Assembly: GCA_031255695.1 (NCBI GenBank)
Contig: JAIRSA010000001.1
Coordinates: forward strand, 1-16,326
Reading direction: 5' to 3'
Source of the DNA: Eubacteriales Family XIII. Incertae Sedis bacterium
Lineage (GTDB): Bacteria > Bacillota > Clostridia > Peptostreptococcales > Anaerovoracaceae
DNA: 16,326 bases
Within the stretch, counting starts at the first letter, position 1, and every line of letters begins with the position of its first letter. Under the pieces are notes generated by a model. It saw only the letters and a program-made list of their open reading frames with translations, was not told the DNA's origin and made no database searches. The position numbers and the translations under genes are program-made. Below are positions 14,904 to 16,326 of this stretch, one piece after another.

Positions 14904-15028
14904 AATACAATTACCCCCCTAATAAGCCGACGCGCGGCAATAAGCTTCGCGCCTGGCTTGCCTTTTGCCCGCCGCACTGCGTTGGCAGGCCGATATAAAT
15001 TTATGGACAATGAAGTAACGGACACGCG

Positions 15029-16326
15029 TCAGCCCCCGTATTTGTATTTTATGGGGGCGCTGTTGTTGCGCTCCGCAAGATCGATCACAGCCCTGATGTC
15101 GCCGCCGGAGCCCAATATCCCTGAAAACTCCGGTATCCCCACTTTGCCGAGCAACACATTGAAAAGGGATCTATTTTCGTAAAAATACATTTCGCGCACG
15201 TCGCTGCCGCCTAGGCTGTAGGTATCCATCATGTCGGACAGCGCGTCGTCGTAAGTGCCGATTTCGTCTATGAGGCCAAGCGACTGGGCCTGCTTGGCGG
15301 TGTATATGCGGCCGTCGGATATGGACTTCGCGTATTCCAGATCCATGCCGCGCTCATCCGCGACTATATCCGCGAATTGCTCATAGGCCTCGTCGACCAG
15401 GCCCTGAAGGATCGCTTCCTGCTCCGGCGTGAGCTCTTCGAAGTAGCTGCCGATGGACTTGTTGGCGCCGGAATCGATGGTCGTGGATTTTATGCCGTAC
15501 TCGGCGAGGAAATCGCTGATATCGATCATGGTGCCCATGGTCACGCCTATAGAGCCGGTCCAGGTGTTGCGGTTCGCGTATATCTTGTCGGCCGCCGCAG
15601 AGATGTAGTAGCCGCCGGAAGCCGCCATGCTGCCCATGTACACGTACACGGGGCGGCCGGTGAGCTTCTTGTATTCCTTTATCTTGAGATACAGCTCGTC
15701 GCTCTCGTATACCCCGCCGCCGGGCGTGTCGACGAATATGATCATGCCTGTATTGTCGTCATTGTCGATCAGGTTGTCTATCTGATCCAGCGTCCACTGA
15801 TGGTAATATCCGTACACCGCGCCGAATATATCGGATGTGGGGCTGCCTGTAATTTCGCCTTCGACGGACAGTTTCGCGATAAAAGGCGAATTGATAATGT
15901 AGTCGGAGTCGGACGACGAAGTGGCAATGCCGATGATTATGAAAATGCATAATAAGGCGGCCACGCATATCAGGAGCCCTTTCAGCCATCTGCGCGGCTT
16001 CTTGGGGGGAGGGCCATAGGGCTGGGCGTGCGGGTAACGCGCGTATTGCCCGCCGGGCTGGGCGTATCCGTATTGCCCGGCAGGCTGGGCGTACCCGTAC
16101 TGTGCGCCGGGTTGAGGGCCGCCGGGATACGGCGTTCCGGGTGGGGGTGCGCCGTACTGCTGCTGGCCGGATGCATGGCGGGCGCCGTACTGTGCCTGCC
16201 ACGCAGGCTGCTGCTGTGCGCCGGGCCTTTGCCCCTGCGCCGCCGCGCCTTTGCCTGCGGGCCCATTGCCGGTTTGCTGCCCGTAGTTGGGCGGAATCGC
16301 GCCGATGCCGGGCTTTTGCTGCCCGG
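15029..16326 (-). CDS. sppA: Signal peptide peptidase SppA (S49) with Pro/Gly/Gln/Tyr-rich N-terminal tail; start beyond window
   Basis: The frame is open from the window edge to the TGA at 15029, 431 complete codons. The visible N-terminal ~100 residues are low in complexity and rich in P, G, Q, Y and A, with units such as AQPAGQYGY, then a basic patch (PPPKKPRRWLK) and a transmembrane segment encoded at about 15985-15920. The extracytoplasmic part is an S49 peptidase that degrades leftover signal peptides and membrane-embedded fragments: FVDTPGGGVYESDELY, nucleophile serine in GSMAASGGYYIS, and general-base lysine in SGANKSIGSYFEEL, by comparison with B. subtilis SppA. GTG at 15964 would start inside the membrane helix and is not the real start. 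The true start lies upstream of the window. The tail is unusual for SppA. Confidence 0.92.
   Translation of the reverse strand, partial: GQQKPGIGAIPPNYGQQTGNGPAGKGAAAQGQRPGAQQQPAWQAQYGARHASGQQQYGAPPPGTPYPGGPQPGAQYGYAQPAGQYGYAQPGGQYARYPHAQPYGPPPKKPRRWLKGLLICVAALLCIFIIIGIATSSSDSDYIINSPFIAKLSVEGEITGSPTSDIFGAVYGYYHQWTLDQIDNLIDNDDNTGMIIFVDTPGGGVYESDELYLKIKEYKKLTGRPVYVYMGSMAASGGYYISAAADKIYANRNTWTGSIGVTMGTMIDISDFLAEYGIKSTTIDSGANKSIGSYFEELTPEQEAILQGLVDEAYEQFADIVADERGMDLEYAKSISDGRIYTAKQAQSLGLIDEIGTYDDALSDMMDTYSLGGSDVREMYFYENRSLFNVLLGKVGIPEFSGILGSGGDIRAVIDLAERNNSAPIKYKYGG

Noticed and set aside
14070..15182. Plus-strand ORF of 370 codons
   Set aside because: It lies antisense to the complete alcohol dehydrogenase and the end of sppA, has no recognisable domain, and is explained by the GC-rich codon use of the real genes.
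15029..15964. SppA starting at GTG 15964
   Set aside because: This start is in the middle of the membrane helix; the same frame is open to the window edge and encodes the rest of the helix, a basic flank and the PGQY tail.

Overview
The window looks like chromosome of a GC-rich, low-G+C-lineage-type Gram-positive anaerobe, most plausibly an uncultured Clostridia-like Bacillota. The grounds are a DUF1934/YwiB family protein, a PDZ plus peptidoglycan-binding CtpA/CtpB-type protease, strong AGGAGG-type Shine-Dalgarno (SD) sites, a short omega subunit, the MEP isoprenoid enzyme IspE and an iron-dependent alcohol dehydrogenase. The taxon is inferred from gene content, not proven. Every gene I accept lies on the minus strand, so transcription runs from high to low coordinates, and the layout is given in that order.

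16326-13722: an SppA-type signal peptide peptidase whose start lies beyond the window and which carries a Pro/Gly/Gln/Tyr-rich N-terminal tail. It is followed by an iron-dependent alcohol dehydrogenase. 13721-13303: the only long gene-free stretch, holding GC-rich direct repeats, tetraloop-capped hairpins and a good sigma-A-like promoter for rpoZ. 13302-9978: rpoZ, then a polar amino acid ABC importer (lipoprotein, permease, ATPase), then the tRNA adenosine deaminase tadA. 9772-5706: a secreted/membrane Ig-like protein with a very basic tail, then one 1058-codon reading frame that joins IspE to a phosphoglucomutase-type phosphohexomutase with no linker. 5475-2490: D-Ala-D-Ala ligase, a DUF1934 protein and a CtpA-type protease, a group with an envelope flavour. 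2455-1: a GPH-family sugar:cation symporter, a 37-residue single-span membrane protein with a near-perfect SD, and an AraC-family regulator cut by the window edge. The last three look like a sugar-uptake cluster with its regulator.

Most genes are ordinary housekeeping genes. What stands out is an expansion of short GC-rich repeats through both coding and non-coding DNA. IspE contains two large Ala/Gly/Pro insertions built from 42-bp and 36-bp tandem repeats, both multiples of three, while catalytic motifs on either side are intact. The repeats between genes have periods of 43 bp and 76 bp, which are not multiples of three. IspE also runs in frame into the phosphomutase although that partner keeps its own SD and ATG. 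I see no phage, transposase, CRISPR array, tRNA or rRNA here.
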